From Planctomycetota bacterium (GTDB taxonomy: Bacteria > Planctomycetota > PLA2 > JAEUHO01): a DNA stretch of 64,000 nt. Under the pieces are notes generated by a model. The model searched no databases. It worked only from the letters and a program-made list of their open reading frames with translations, and was not told where the DNA came from. Each line of letters starts with the position of its first letter. The stretch's first letter is position 1. The position numbers were made by a program, and so were the translations under genes. The stretch is from positions 1 to 64,000 of the forward strand of contig JANQJW010000062.1 in the NCBI GenBank assembly GCA_028281445.1, in the 5' to 3' direction. Below, piece after piece: positions 33,667 to 41,749 of the stretch.

Positions 33667-34701
33667 ATGCGAAGCGTGTTGCTGCTGCTTGCCGTTCTTC
33701 TCGCGTCCTGCGGCGACGCCGCGCCGATCGAGACGCCGCCGCCCTACATCGTGGTTGCCAACCGAGCGGACGGGACCTTCTCGGTCATCGACACCGACAC
33801 GGACACGCTCGTCCGCCACGTGCCGCTTCCCGGCGGCGCGAAACCCGCGACGCCGGGTTACGTCGCGTACGTCCCGCGCCTGCGCCGCCTCTACGTCGGC
33901 GACGACGCGAACCGCCGAATCAGCGTGTTCCAGGTTCCTGAGTTCTTCCACCTGTTCGACCTGCCGATGCCGGCCGACGTATTCCACCTGTGGGTCAACG
34001 ACCGTCAGCTCTGGGCGGTCGACCGCGATGCACTGAGCCTGGCAGTGTTCGACCTCGACAGCAGCCAGCGAATCGGGGTCATCCCGATCCCCGCGGACCT
34101 GCGCGCACGGGGCGGCGTCCCGCACGACGTGGTCGTCGACGCGACCCACGCCTACGTAACGGTCTTCCGCATCGCGGCCGCGCCGGATGTCGTCGTCAAG
34201 TACTCCTGCGACACGTTGACGGAGGTCGGCCGCGCATCGGTCGGAGACGACCCTCACGTGTTCCTCCACCCGACGGCTCCACGGCTCTATGTCGCGTGCC
34301 AGGACACCGACAACGTGTTCGTGCTCGACCGGGCCACGATGGCCGAGATCACCGTAGTGCCGATCTTCGGCGGCCACGGCGTCTGGGTGCCTCCGCCTGG
34401 GCAGACGCTGTATGTCACCAACTTCCCGAGTCACGTCGTTGGCGGCGAGCCGGGGCCCGGGGCCCTGGGCGTCTTCGCCGTGGACCTCGACACGGACACG
34501 GCGATCGGTGGCGTGGGAACGTCGCGCACCGGCGCGCACAACCTGAACAGCACGGCAGACGGCACCAAGCTCTACATCACGCACTCCGACGGCGGCAGCA
34601 TGGTGGGCGTGTACGACGTGTCGGACCCGGACGCGGTGCCGGTCTTCCTACGCGAGATCCTCGTGGGCAAGAACCCGTTCGGCATTGCCCGTCTCGAATA
34701 G
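33667..34701 (+). CDS. YncE-like beta-propeller lipoprotein
   Basis: The 344-residue product has a lipoprotein signal, MRSVLLLLAVLLASCGDAAP, with the modified cysteine at residue 15. The mature part consists of beta-propeller blades, such as YIVVANRADGTFSVIDTDTD, LYVGDDANRRISVF and LYITHSDGGSMVGVYDVSDP, as in YncE and cytochrome-D1-like proteins. There is no haem motif, so an electron-transfer role is not indicated; such proteins often bind proteins or surfaces. The mature N-terminus CGDAAPIETP resembles that of the lipoprotein at 41,750 (CGDAGIETP), so the two share a signal cassette. Confidence 0.75.
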   Translation: MRSVLLLLAVLLASCGDAAPIETPPPYIVVANRADGTFSVIDTDTDTLVRHVPLPGGAKPATPGYVAYVPRLRRLYVGDDANRRISVFQVPEFFHLFDLPMPADVFHLWVNDRQLWAVDRDALSLAVFDLDSSQRIGVIPIPADLRARGGVPHDVVVDATHAYVTVFRIAAAPDVVVKYSCDTLTEVGRASVGDDPHVFLHPTAPRLYVACQDTDNVFVLDRATMAEITVVPIFGGHGVWVPPPGQTLYVTNFPSHVVGGEPGPGALGVFAVDLDTDTAIGGVGTSRTGAHNLNSTADGTKLYITHSDGGSMVGVYDVSDPDAVPVFLREILVGKNPFGIARLE

Positions 34702-34828
34702 GTCGCGTTCGTGACGGAGAACCGGACGAACGGCTCGGTGCACTCGGCGAGAGACTCGTGCATGACGGCTGAATGACGGCCAAATGACTCCGCGGGACGA
34801 ACGTAGTCGTTCCACACCGGGAGATGTC

Positions 34829-36388
34829 ATGCGCGTCCTTCTTGCTGCTTTCTTCATTCTGTTGCTCGCCGTTCCCGCCGGCGCGGGCGACGAGCCCGCA
34901 ATCGATGAGCTCGCCCGCATGGTGCTCCACGGCACCGATGCCGAGCAGGCGCTTGTTGCCAAGTGGCTCGAGAACGCCGACCGCGAGCAGCTGCTCGCGC
35001 TCTTCCAGGCAGTGCGCACGGCGCGCCACGGGACATCGTCCGAGCCTGGGTCCGAGCCTGGGTCCGGGCCTGGGGCCGAGCCTCGGCCCGAACCGGTCAA
35101 GCCGACCAAGGGCCTGGTCAATCTCGAGGTGAAGTTCATCGACGTGCGCGTGGAGGACGCCGCACGCCTCCTCGGTCCCGACCGGCCGTCCCCGGACACG
35201 ACGAGCCGCCTCATGGATGCCGCCGACGTGGACCGACTGATGCGCAATGTCGAGGCAAGCGAGGGCGCCGTACTCGTCTCCGCCCCCCGCGTCACGGCCT
35301 ACGACGGCCAGCGCGCGAACATGCAGGTCATCAACCAGATTTCCTTCATCCAGGACTTCGATGTCGAGACCGGCAACCCGCCCGTCGTCGATCCGATCAT
35401 CGGCATCATGCAGGAGGGCGTCACGCTGGAGCTGCGCGGCAAGATCACCGCGGATCGCAAGGCGATCGACATCGAGTTCTTGGGGACCTGGGCCGTGTTG
35501 CAGCGCCCGATCAAGGAGAAGAAGATCAAGCTCGCCGGCAAGGAGCACACGATCCAGCTTCCGGAGCTCGACGTGGCGAAGACGGAAGCCGCCATTCGCC
35601 TGAACGACGGCGGCTACGCGATGCTTGGCGGGGGCGTCGAGTTCGAGATCGAGGGCCACCGCGTCGAGCGCGTCGCGTTGCTGCGCGCGCAGATCCTGGA
35701 GCTGGACAGGAAACCGGACCGCGTCGCCGAGATCGAGCCCGGCCTCGCGCAGCCGATGCTCGAGATGCACACGGAGGTCATCCTCGTCCCGGAAGATCGG
35801 ATTCGGAGCTACTTGGGCGACCGGACCCTTTCACCGGCACGTGTTCATGTGCTCGACGCCCATCAGGCGGCGAAGCTCATCATGGAAGCGCGTTCGGACG
35901 ACGCACTCGAGGTGATCACGGCCAGCAAGTTGGCCACGCTCGATGGAAGGAAGGCCGATCTGCAGCTGCTGAACGAGGTCTCCTACGTGAAGGAGTTCAA
36001 GAAGATCGAGAAGGGCGGCCGGACGATCTTCGATCCGGTCGTCGCGAAGCTCCAGGACGGTGTCGTGATCGAGATCACGCCGACCCTGAGCGCGAACAAG
36101 GAGATGGCGGTGATCGAGTTCTCCGGAGCCTTCGCCGCCATCGAGCGTCCGATTCGCAGGGTCACGAAGACAGTCGCCGGCGTGCAGCTCGTGACGCAAC
36201 ACCCCGAGATGAGCGTCACGCGTTCCAAGGCGACCATCCAGATGCGGAGCGACACCTACGTGCTGGTGCGCGGCGGCAAGCCCGGCAAGTTCGCCAAGGG
36301 CGAGCACGTGACCATCATCCACCTCAAGATCGGGACGGTGGGGGAGTTCGTCGGCGCCAAGCCGCCGGGTGTGCGCAAGAACAAGTAG
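34829..36388 (+). CDS. Secreted protein with two secretin-like domains
   Basis: The 519-residue product has a signal peptide (RVLLAAFFILLLAVPAGAG), a helical region to about 70, a Glu/Pro/Gly/Ser linker at 72-90, and then two related domains of about 190 residues. Domain 1 has Asn169, QISFIQDFDVE, DPIIGIMQEGVTLELRG and later AIDIEFLGTWAVLQRPI. Domain 2 has Asn382, EVSYVKEFKK, DPVVAKLQDGVVIEITPTLS and VIEFSGAFAAIERPI. The DPxxGxxQxG block followed by a hydrophobic xxPTLS strand is that of the secretin/type II and III secretion family, but there is no full secretin barrel or N-domains. The tail motif links it to the HEAT proteins. Its stop codon lies in a repeat. Confidence 0.7.
   Translation: MRVLLAAFFILLLAVPAGAGDEPAIDELARMVLHGTDAEQALVAKWLENADREQLLALFQAVRTARHGTSSEPGSEPGSGPGAEPRPEPVKPTKGLVNLEVKFIDVRVEDAARLLGPDRPSPDTTSRLMDAADVDRLMRNVEASEGAVLVSAPRVTAYDGQRANMQVINQISFIQDFDVETGNPPVVDPIIGIMQEGVTLELRGKITADRKAIDIEFLGTWAVLQRPIKEKKIKLAGKEHTIQLPELDVAKTEAAIRLNDGGYAMLGGGVEFEIEGHRVERVALLRAQILELDRKPDRVAEIEPGLAQPMLEMHTEVILVPEDRIRSYLGDRTLSPARVHVLDAHQAAKLIMEARSDDALEVITASKLATLDGRKADLQLLNEVSYVKEFKKIEKGGRTIFDPVVAKLQDGVVIEITPTLSANKEMAVIEFSGAFAAIERPIRRVTKTVAGVQLVTQHPEMSVTRSKATIQMRSDTYVLVRGGKPGKFAKGEHVTIIHLKIGTVGEFVGAKPPGVRKNK
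35042..35090 (+). repeat. Tandem 12-base repeat inside the secretin-like gene
   Basis: About four imperfect copies of GAGCCTGGGTCC encode the linker SEPGSEPGSGPGAEPRPEP. Copies drift towards the 3' end. The length could vary between strains. Confidence 0.75.
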
Positions 36389-36562
36389 GGGCGACCCTTG
36401 TGGTCGCTCCGCGACGCGCGTCGCGAATCACAACGATCCCTGTTCGGGCGGCCCTTGTGGCCGCCCCGTCGCCGGGAACCGCGGGCGGGCACAAGGCCCC
36501 CCTTACATGGAGCCCGTAAGGCGAATCGCAACGGATGGGGCGACCACAAGGGTCGCCCCTAC
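36385..36562. repeat. Hairpin element, GTAGGGGCGACC family, copy 2, contributing both flanking stop codons
   Basis: The left end GTAGGGGCGACCC starts at 36,385, and its TAG (36,386-36,388) is the stop codon of the secretin-like gene. The right end, GGTCGCCCCTAC, closes at 36,562, and its CTA (36,559-36,561) is the reverse of the ispG TAG stop. The interior has further matched runs (GGCGGCCCTTGTGGCCGCC and GGGCACAAGGCCCCCC). The element fills the whole space between two convergent genes. Confidence 0.75.
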
Positions 36563-37659
36563 ACCGTCTCTCCTGCTTGTCGTTCGGCAATCCAAGCATC
36601 GATCTCGGCGCGTAGCTCCGAGACGAGGTCCGCTTCCTGGACCTTCTTGATCATCTTCTCGCCGCGGTAGATGAAGCCGAAGCCGCGGCCCGCCGAGATG
36701 GAGACGTCCGCATCCGCGGCTTCGCCGGGGCCGTTCACGATGCAGCCCATGACGGCGACGCGGCACGGGTACGTGAGTCCCTTCGTTGCCTCTTCGACCT
36801 TCGCGTTGAGTCCGATCAGGTCGACCTCCGCGCGGCCGCAGGACGGGCAGGCGTAGACGTCGAAGCCCTTCTGTCGCAGGCCGAGGTGCTCGAGCAGCAT
36901 GTGTCCGATCTTCACCTCGTCGCGGTTGTCACCCGTGATCGAGAGGCGGATCGTGTCGCCGATGCCCTCGGTCAAGAGCAACGAGAACGCCGCGCTCGAC
37001 TTGACGGTCGCGGGCAGCAGGCTGCCCGCGTGCGTGACGCCCAGATGGATCGGATAGTCGCACTCCTGCGCAAGACGACGATTGGCCTCGACCGTCAGGT
37101 CGATCGTGTGCGCCTTGATCGAAATGACGGTGTCGTAGAATTTCTGCCCCTCGAGGATCTCGACGTGGCGCAGGGCTTCCTTGACGCAGAGCTCGACGAG
37201 GTCTTCCTCCATGTCCTTGACGGACAGGCCCTTGCGCGGGCGGATCGAACCCGAGTTGACGCCGATGCGCATGGCGACGCCGGCGTTCTTGGCGGCCTTG
37301 ACGACCCTCTCGACTTCGTCGGGCCGCCCGATGTTGCCCGGGTTGATGCGCACCTTGTCGACGCCCTGCGCGATGGCCTCGAGCGCAAGCGGAGCCGAGA
37401 AGTGGATATCGGCTACGAGCGGGATCGAGATCCTCTTCTTGATCTCGCCGAGCGCTTCGGCCTGCTTCATCGAGGGCACGCTGACGCGGACCAGCTCGCA
37501 GCCCGTGGCCTCGAGTCCGATGATCTCGTCGAAGGTCGCGTGGACGTCCGACGTCTCGCCCTTCGTCATCGTCTGCACGCGGACCGGGTGCTCGCTTCCG
37601 AGCTCCAGATCGCCGACGCGTACGCCGCGGGTCTTCCGGCGGGGTTGCAGCAGGGCCAT
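36559..37659 (-). CDS. ispG: 4-hydroxy-3-methylbut-2-enyl diphosphate synthase (GcpE)
   Basis: IspG is the [4Fe-4S] enzyme that reductively opens MEcPP in the MEP pathway. The 366-residue product has the TIM-barrel half with PVRVQTMTKGETSDVHATFD, VADIHFSAPLALEAIAQGVD and KVRINPGNIGRPDEVE. The Fe-S half contains DVYACPSCGRAEVDL (two cysteine ligands) and VAVMGCIVNGPGEAADADV (third cysteine, and Glu). The length is normal for the bacterial two-domain form. Its stop codon is supplied by a repeat element, and a TACCAT box lies seven bases upstream of the ATG. With ispD and ispF it makes three MEP genes in the window, at separate loci. Confidence 0.95.
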   Translation of the reverse strand: MALLQPRRKTRGVRVGDLELGSEHPVRVQTMTKGETSDVHATFDEIIGLEATGCELVRVSVPSMKQAEALGEIKKRISIPLVADIHFSAPLALEAIAQGVDKVRINPGNIGRPDEVERVVKAAKNAGVAMRIGVNSGSIRPRKGLSVKDMEEDLVELCVKEALRHVEILEGQKFYDTVISIKAHTIDLTVEANRRLAQECDYPIHLGVTHAGSLLPATVKSSAAFSLLLTEGIGDTIRLSITGDNRDEVKIGHMLLEHLGLRQKGFDVYACPSCGRAEVDLIGLNAKVEEATKGLTYPCRVAVMGCIVNGPGEAADADVSISAGRGFGFIYRGEKMIKKVQEADLVSELRAEIDAWIAERQAGETV

Positions 37660-37666
37660 GGCGGCG

Positions 37667-37672
37667 ATGGTA
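37667..37672 (-). promoter_or_regulatory. Proposed -10 box of ispG
   Basis: TACCAT on the minus strand ends seven bases upstream of the ispG ATG. GTGACC about 18 bases farther upstream could be a weak -35 box. Confidence 0.45.
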
Positions 37673-37706
37673 GACGACGCCCCGTGCCCAGGTCACGATT
37701 CCCGTC

Positions 37707-38363
37707 ATGGACCTCGACATCACCACCTGCGTCGTGAGCCCGTTCCAGCAGAACTGCCGCATCGTCAGAGACAAGGCTTCGGGAGACGGCGTCATCGTCG
37801 ATCCCGGCGACGAGCCCGATAAGATCCTCGCGGCGGTCGAGGCTTCGGGCGCCTCGATCACGCACATCCTCGCGACGCATGCCCACCTTGACCACGTCGG
37901 TGCCGTTGCGGCCGTGAAGCGCGCGTTGGGCGTGCCCTTCGCACTACATCGGGATGACTTCCCGCTGCTCCAGGAGCTGCCGCGCCACGGTGAGATGTTC
38001 GGCGTCCATGGCCTCGAGGTGCCGGAGGTCGACATCGACCTCGCCGAGGTGACGTCGATCCCCTTCGGCGCCGGCGAGATCGAGGTCATCCACACGCCCG
38101 GTCACACGCCGGGCGGCGTCACGTTTCTCTTCGACGGCCAGGGCTTCTTCGGCGACAGCCTCTTCCGCATGTCGGTCGGCCGTACGGACCTCGGCGGCGA
38201 CGCGAAGGTGTATGCCGAGACCCTGCGCAAGGTGATCCTGGGCCTCCCGGACGAGACCGTCGTCTACACGGGCCATGGCCCGGACACCACCATCGGCGTC
38301 GAGCGTGCGCAGAACCCGTTCCTCAACGGCACGATCTCGCTCGACGGACGGGAGATCGTGTGA
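37707..38363 (+). CDS. Metallo-beta-lactamase fold hydrolase, glyoxalase II-like
   Basis: The 218-residue protein has the metal motif ATHAHLDHVGAVAAVKRALG, the later histidine in VIHTPGHTPGGVTFLFDGQG, and GDSLFRMSVGRTDLGG with the bridging aspartate. It resembles the short YcbL-type hydroxyacylglutathione hydrolases, which lack the C-terminal substrate domain of GloB, so the substrate is open. The start at ATG 37707 opens MDLDITTCVVSPFQQNCRIV. It is divergent from ispG by 47 bases and coupled to the following peptidase by a GTGA overlap. Confidence 0.85.
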   Translation: MDLDITTCVVSPFQQNCRIVRDKASGDGVIVDPGDEPDKILAAVEASGASITHILATHAHLDHVGAVAAVKRALGVPFALHRDDFPLLQELPRHGEMFGVHGLEVPEVDIDLAEVTSIPFGAGEIEVIHTPGHTPGGVTFLFDGQGFFGDSLFRMSVGRTDLGGDAKVYAETLRKVILGLPDETVVYTGHGPDTTIGVERAQNPFLNGTISLDGREIV

Positions 38364-41300
38364 AGAAGCTCGCCCTCCTTCTCCTGCCCGCCGTCGTCTT
38401 GGGAATTCCGCGCGCGGCCTTGGCCAGCGCCGCAGAAGACCTCGTGCACCACAAGATCGTGGCGCGGCTCGATCCAGCCAACCACACGATCCACGTCACC
38501 GACACGTTGACGTTCCCGGGGGGCTTGCGCCTGATCGGACGGAAGAAGGACGGGCCGCTCCGGTTCCGCCTGCTCGCGGGCTTGCGCGTCACCATCGACG
38601 AGCGCTCGGACTTCACGCTGCATCCCGGCGCGCTCGACGAAAGCGGCCGCCTGCGCGACTACGGTCTGCGCCTCAAGAAAGGGACGCCCGCGGTGCCCGA
38701 GCCGCTCGCGCCGCGCGCGGTCCTCACATACGAAGGCAAGATCCACCATCCGCCCCAGGCCGAGGCGGTGGAGTACGCGCGCAGCTTCTCGCGCACGCCC
38801 GGAACGATCGACAAGGCGGGTGTCTTCCTCGGCGGCTCCTCCTGGTGGCTGCCGCGCTTCGACGACGAGATGGTCACGTTCGAGCTCACCGCCGACCTCC
38901 CTGCGGGGTGGGACGCCGTCAGCCAGGGCGACCGTGCGGTGCGCGAAGAGAAGGACGGCCGGCAGCGCGTCACGTGGGTCTGCAAGGACCGCATGGACGA
39001 GGTCTACCTCATCGCGAACCGGTTCCACGAGTACTCGCGCGCCGCGGGAGGCGTCCTGGCACAAGCATTCCTGCGTTCGCCGGACGAGACGCTTGCGAAC
39101 AAGTACCTCGAGGTCACGGCGCAGTACATCGAGATGTACCGCAAGCTCCTCGGTCCGTACCCGTACAAGAAGTTCGCGGTCGTCGAGAACTTCTGGGAGA
39201 CGGGCTACGGGATGCCGTCGTTTACGCTGCTTGGCCCGCGCGTCATCCGCTTCCCGTTCATCCTGCACTCGAGCTATCCGCACGAGATCCTGCACAACTG
39301 GTGGGGCAACTCCGTCTACGTCGACATGCCCACCGGCAACTGGTGCGAGGGGCTCACGGCCTACCTGGCCGATCACCTCGTGCGCGAGGGCCAGGGCCGC
39401 GGCGCGGAGTACCGCAGGAACACGCTCAAGAGCTACCGCAACTACGTGAAGGGCGAGAAGGACTTCCCCCTCACCGCGTTCCGCTCGCGCCACTCGTCCG
39501 CTACGCAGGCCGTCGGCTACGGCAAGTGCTTGATGATGTTCCACATGCTGCGCCGCCGGCTTGGCGATGACTTGTTCGTGCGCGGCCTGCAGCGCTTCTA
39601 CCGCGACAACCTCTGGCGCCGCGCGGCCTTCCGTGACATCCGTTCTGCCTTTGAGTCCGTTTCGAAGTTGGAGCTCGGCTCGTTCTTCGATCAATGGGTG
39701 GAGCGCACCGGCGCGCCCGAGCTCTCGTTGGCGGTCAAGTTCGCCGGTGACGGCACGTTGGTCCTCGAGGTGTCGCAGCTACAGGACGGTGAGCCCTACG
39801 CGCTGGACCTGCCGGTCGCCGTCACCCTGGCCGGGCAGGCCGAGGCCCACGTCGAGACCATCTCGCTGACGAAGCGCACGCAGCAGGTCGCACTGCAGGT
39901 CCCCGGCAAGCCGCTACGCGTCGATGTCGATCCCGCGTTCGACGTCTTCCGCCGCATCCATCGCGACGAGGTGCCGGCGTCCTTGAGCCAGGTCTTCGGC
40001 GCCGAGAAGGTCCTCATTCTCTATCCACCCGAGCCGGGGCCCTGGAAGACACTCGGCGAAGCCTGGTCCAAGCGCGGCGACGTGACGTTCATGGACACGA
40101 GCGAGCCGGTCGTGCTGCCGAAGGACCGCGCGGTGTGGATCCTCGGCAGGAAGAACCCGGCGCAGTTGGCGTTGATGAGCCACTTCGACGACCACGGCGT
40201 GAACGACGACGGCGACAGAGTCGACTTCGGGCCCACGACGATGCCGAAGAAGGACCACAGCTGGGTCTTCGTGGCGCCCAGCCCCGAGAACGCCGACCTC
40301 GCGATCGGCTGGATCGCCACCGACAACCCGAAGGCGATCCCCGGCCTCGCGCGCAAGCTGCCGCACTACGGCAAGTACAGCTATCTCGGCTTCCAGGGAG
40401 ACGAGCCGACCAACGTCGTGAAGGGCACGTGGGAGACGACGACGTCGCCGCTCACGAAGGTGCTCGTTCCCGGAACAGCACGCGCCAAGCTGCCGAAGCG
40501 CACGCCGCTGGCACGGTTGGCTCCCGTCTTCGACCAACGCCGCTTGATGGAGCACGTGCGCTGGCTGGCCGACGACGCACGGGAGGGCCGCGGCGCCGGT
40601 ACGAAGGGGCTCGATGATGCGGCCGACTACATCGCCGCCGCGTTCAAGATGGCGGGTTTGAAGCCCGGTGGGGACAACGGCACGTGGTTCCAGACGTTCA
40701 CCGCCGCGGACGGTCCGGACGGCAAGCCCGTCACACTGCGCAATGTGGTCGGCATCCTGCCGGGCACGAACGCGAAGATGAACGGGCAGTCGGTCGTTCT
40801 CGGTGCGCATTACGACCACCTCGGCCGCGGGTTCCCCGACACTCGCAAGGGTGCGGAGGGGCAGGTGCACAACGGCGCGGACGACAACGCCTCGGGCGTG
40901 TCCGTGCTGTTGGAGCTCGCGCAGCTCCTGGGCAAATCGCACAAGCCCGCGCGCAGCATCGTGTTCGCCGCGTTCACCGGAGAAGAGTGGGGGCTCAAGG
41001 GATCGACCCACTACGTGAAGACGACGAAGCACCATCCGGCGCAGAACGCGTTCGCCATGGTGAACATGGACACCGTCGGCCGGCTGGGCGCCAAGAAGCT
41101 CCAGGTCCTGGGCTCGGGCACCGCGACGCAGTGGCGCCACATCGCCATGGGGGTCGGCTTCACCACGGGGGTCGAGAGCAACTGCGTTCCCGAGGATCCC
41201 GGCGGGTCGGATCAGACCAGCTTCGTGAAGGTCGGCGTACCCGCCGTCCAGATCTTCACCGGCGGGCACGCGGACTATCACCGCCCGACCGACGACGCCG

Positions 41301-41707
41301 ACAAGATCGATGGCGAAGGTCTGGTCAAGGTCGCGACCTTCGTGCGCGAGACCATCGTCTACCTCGGCGACCGCCCCGACCCCATGACGGTGACGATCAA
41401 GGGGGCAAGCGCACAGGCTCCTTCTGACCGGCCCCGCACGGGCCGTCGGGTGAGCCTGGGCACGATGCCGGCGTTCGACTTCCGAGGCCCGGGGGTCAAG
41501 GTCGCGGCCGTGACGAAGGGCTCGCCCGCGGAGGCGGCGGGCATCGAAGCGGGCGACATCCTGCTCGCCTTCGACGGGAAGCCGCTGGAGAACCTGCGCG
41601 CGTTCAGCGACGCGCTGCGTGCGAAATCGCCCGGTGACGTCGTCAAGATCCGGCTCAAGCGTGGCGAATCGGAACAAACGGTCGAAGCGACCCTACGCGC
41701 GCGCTAA
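38360..41707 (+). CDS. Secreted M1 aminopeptidase / M28 peptidase / PDZ fusion
   Basis: The 1115-residue protein has a signal peptide (KKLALLLLPAVVLGIPRAAL). It then has an M1-like gluzincin domain with zinc site HEILHNWWGN (His308, Glu309, His312) and third ligand in WCEGL at Glu330, so the spacing is 17 residues rather than 18. The usual GAMEN exopeptidase motif is replaced by GYGMPSFTLLG. A middle segment (about 550-715) has no known domain. An M28 domain (about 720-1010) has LGAHYDHLGRG, NGADDNASGVSVLLELA, AFTGEEWGLKG, NMDTVG and GGHADYHRPTDDA, giving all five zinc ligands. A PDZ domain (about 1035-1110) ends the protein. Two peptidases of different families in one chain suggest complete digestion of peptides outside the cell. 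Confidence 0.88.
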   Translation: MKKLALLLLPAVVLGIPRAALASAAEDLVHHKIVARLDPANHTIHVTDTLTFPGGLRLIGRKKDGPLRFRLLAGLRVTIDERSDFTLHPGALDESGRLRDYGLRLKKGTPAVPEPLAPRAVLTYEGKIHHPPQAEAVEYARSFSRTPGTIDKAGVFLGGSSWWLPRFDDEMVTFELTADLPAGWDAVSQGDRAVREEKDGRQRVTWVCKDRMDEVYLIANRFHEYSRAAGGVLAQAFLRSPDETLANKYLEVTAQYIEMYRKLLGPYPYKKFAVVENFWETGYGMPSFTLLGPRVIRFPFILHSSYPHEILHNWWGNSVYVDMPTGNWCEGLTAYLADHLVREGQGRGAEYRRNTLKSYRNYVKGEKDFPLTAFRSRHSSATQAVGYGKCLMMFHMLRRRLGDDLFVRGLQRFYRDNLWRRAAFRDIRSAFESVSKLELGSFFDQWVERTGAPELSLAVKFAGDGTLVLEVSQLQDGEPYALDLPVAVTLAGQAEAHVETISLTKRTQQVALQVPGKPLRVDVDPAFDVFRRIHRDEVPASLSQVFGAEKVLILYPPEPGPWKTLGEAWSKRGDVTFMDTSEPVVLPKDRAVWILGRKNPAQLALMSHFDDHGVNDDGDRVDFGPTTMPKKDHSWVFVAPSPENADLAIGWIATDNPKAIPGLARKLPHYGKYSYLGFQGDEPTNVVKGTWETTTSPLTKVLVPGTARAKLPKRTPLARLAPVFDQRRLMEHVRWLADDAREGRGAGTKGLDDAADYIAAAFKMAGLKPGGDNGTWFQTFTAADGPDGKPVTLRNVVGILPGTNAKMNGQSVVLGAHYDHLGRGFPDTRKGAEGQVHNGADDNASGVSVLLELAQLLGKSHKPARSIVFAAFTGEEWGLKGSTHYVKTTKHHPAQNAFAMVNMDTVGRLGAKKLQVLGSGTATQWRHIAMGVGFTTGVESNCVPEDPGGSDQTSFVKVGVPAVQIFTGGHADYHRPTDDADKIDGEGLVKVATFVRETIVYLGDRPDPMTVTIKGASAQAPSDRPRTGRRVSLGTMPAFDFRGPGVKVAAVTKGSPAEAAGIEAGDILLAFDGKPLENLRAFSDALRAKSPGDVVKIRLKRGESEQTVEATLRAR

Positions 41708-41736
41708 CCGCGAGCAGACGCCACCCCCGATGGCGC

Positions 41737-41742
41737 TATCCT
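41737..41742 (+). promoter_or_regulatory. Proposed -10 box of the FG-GAP lipoprotein gene
   Basis: TATCCT ends seven bases before ATG 41750, with no Shine-Dalgarno sequence between. It lies 30 bases after the peptidase stop codon. Confidence 0.45.
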
Positions 41743-41749
41743 TGCGCCC

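Noticed and set aside
33667..34701. Cytochrome cd1 nitrite reductase-like enzyme
   Set aside because: The beta-propeller resembles that fold but there is no CxxCH heme motif or d1-binding domain.
35042..35090. Regulatory iterons or origin repeats
   Set aside because: The 12-base repeats are in frame inside a coding sequence and encode a flexible Pro/Glu/Gly linker.
34963..36519. A long Arg-rich frame overlapping the secretin-like gene in another phase
   Set aside because: Composition is that of a shifted reading of the real gene, and it runs into the downstream repeat.
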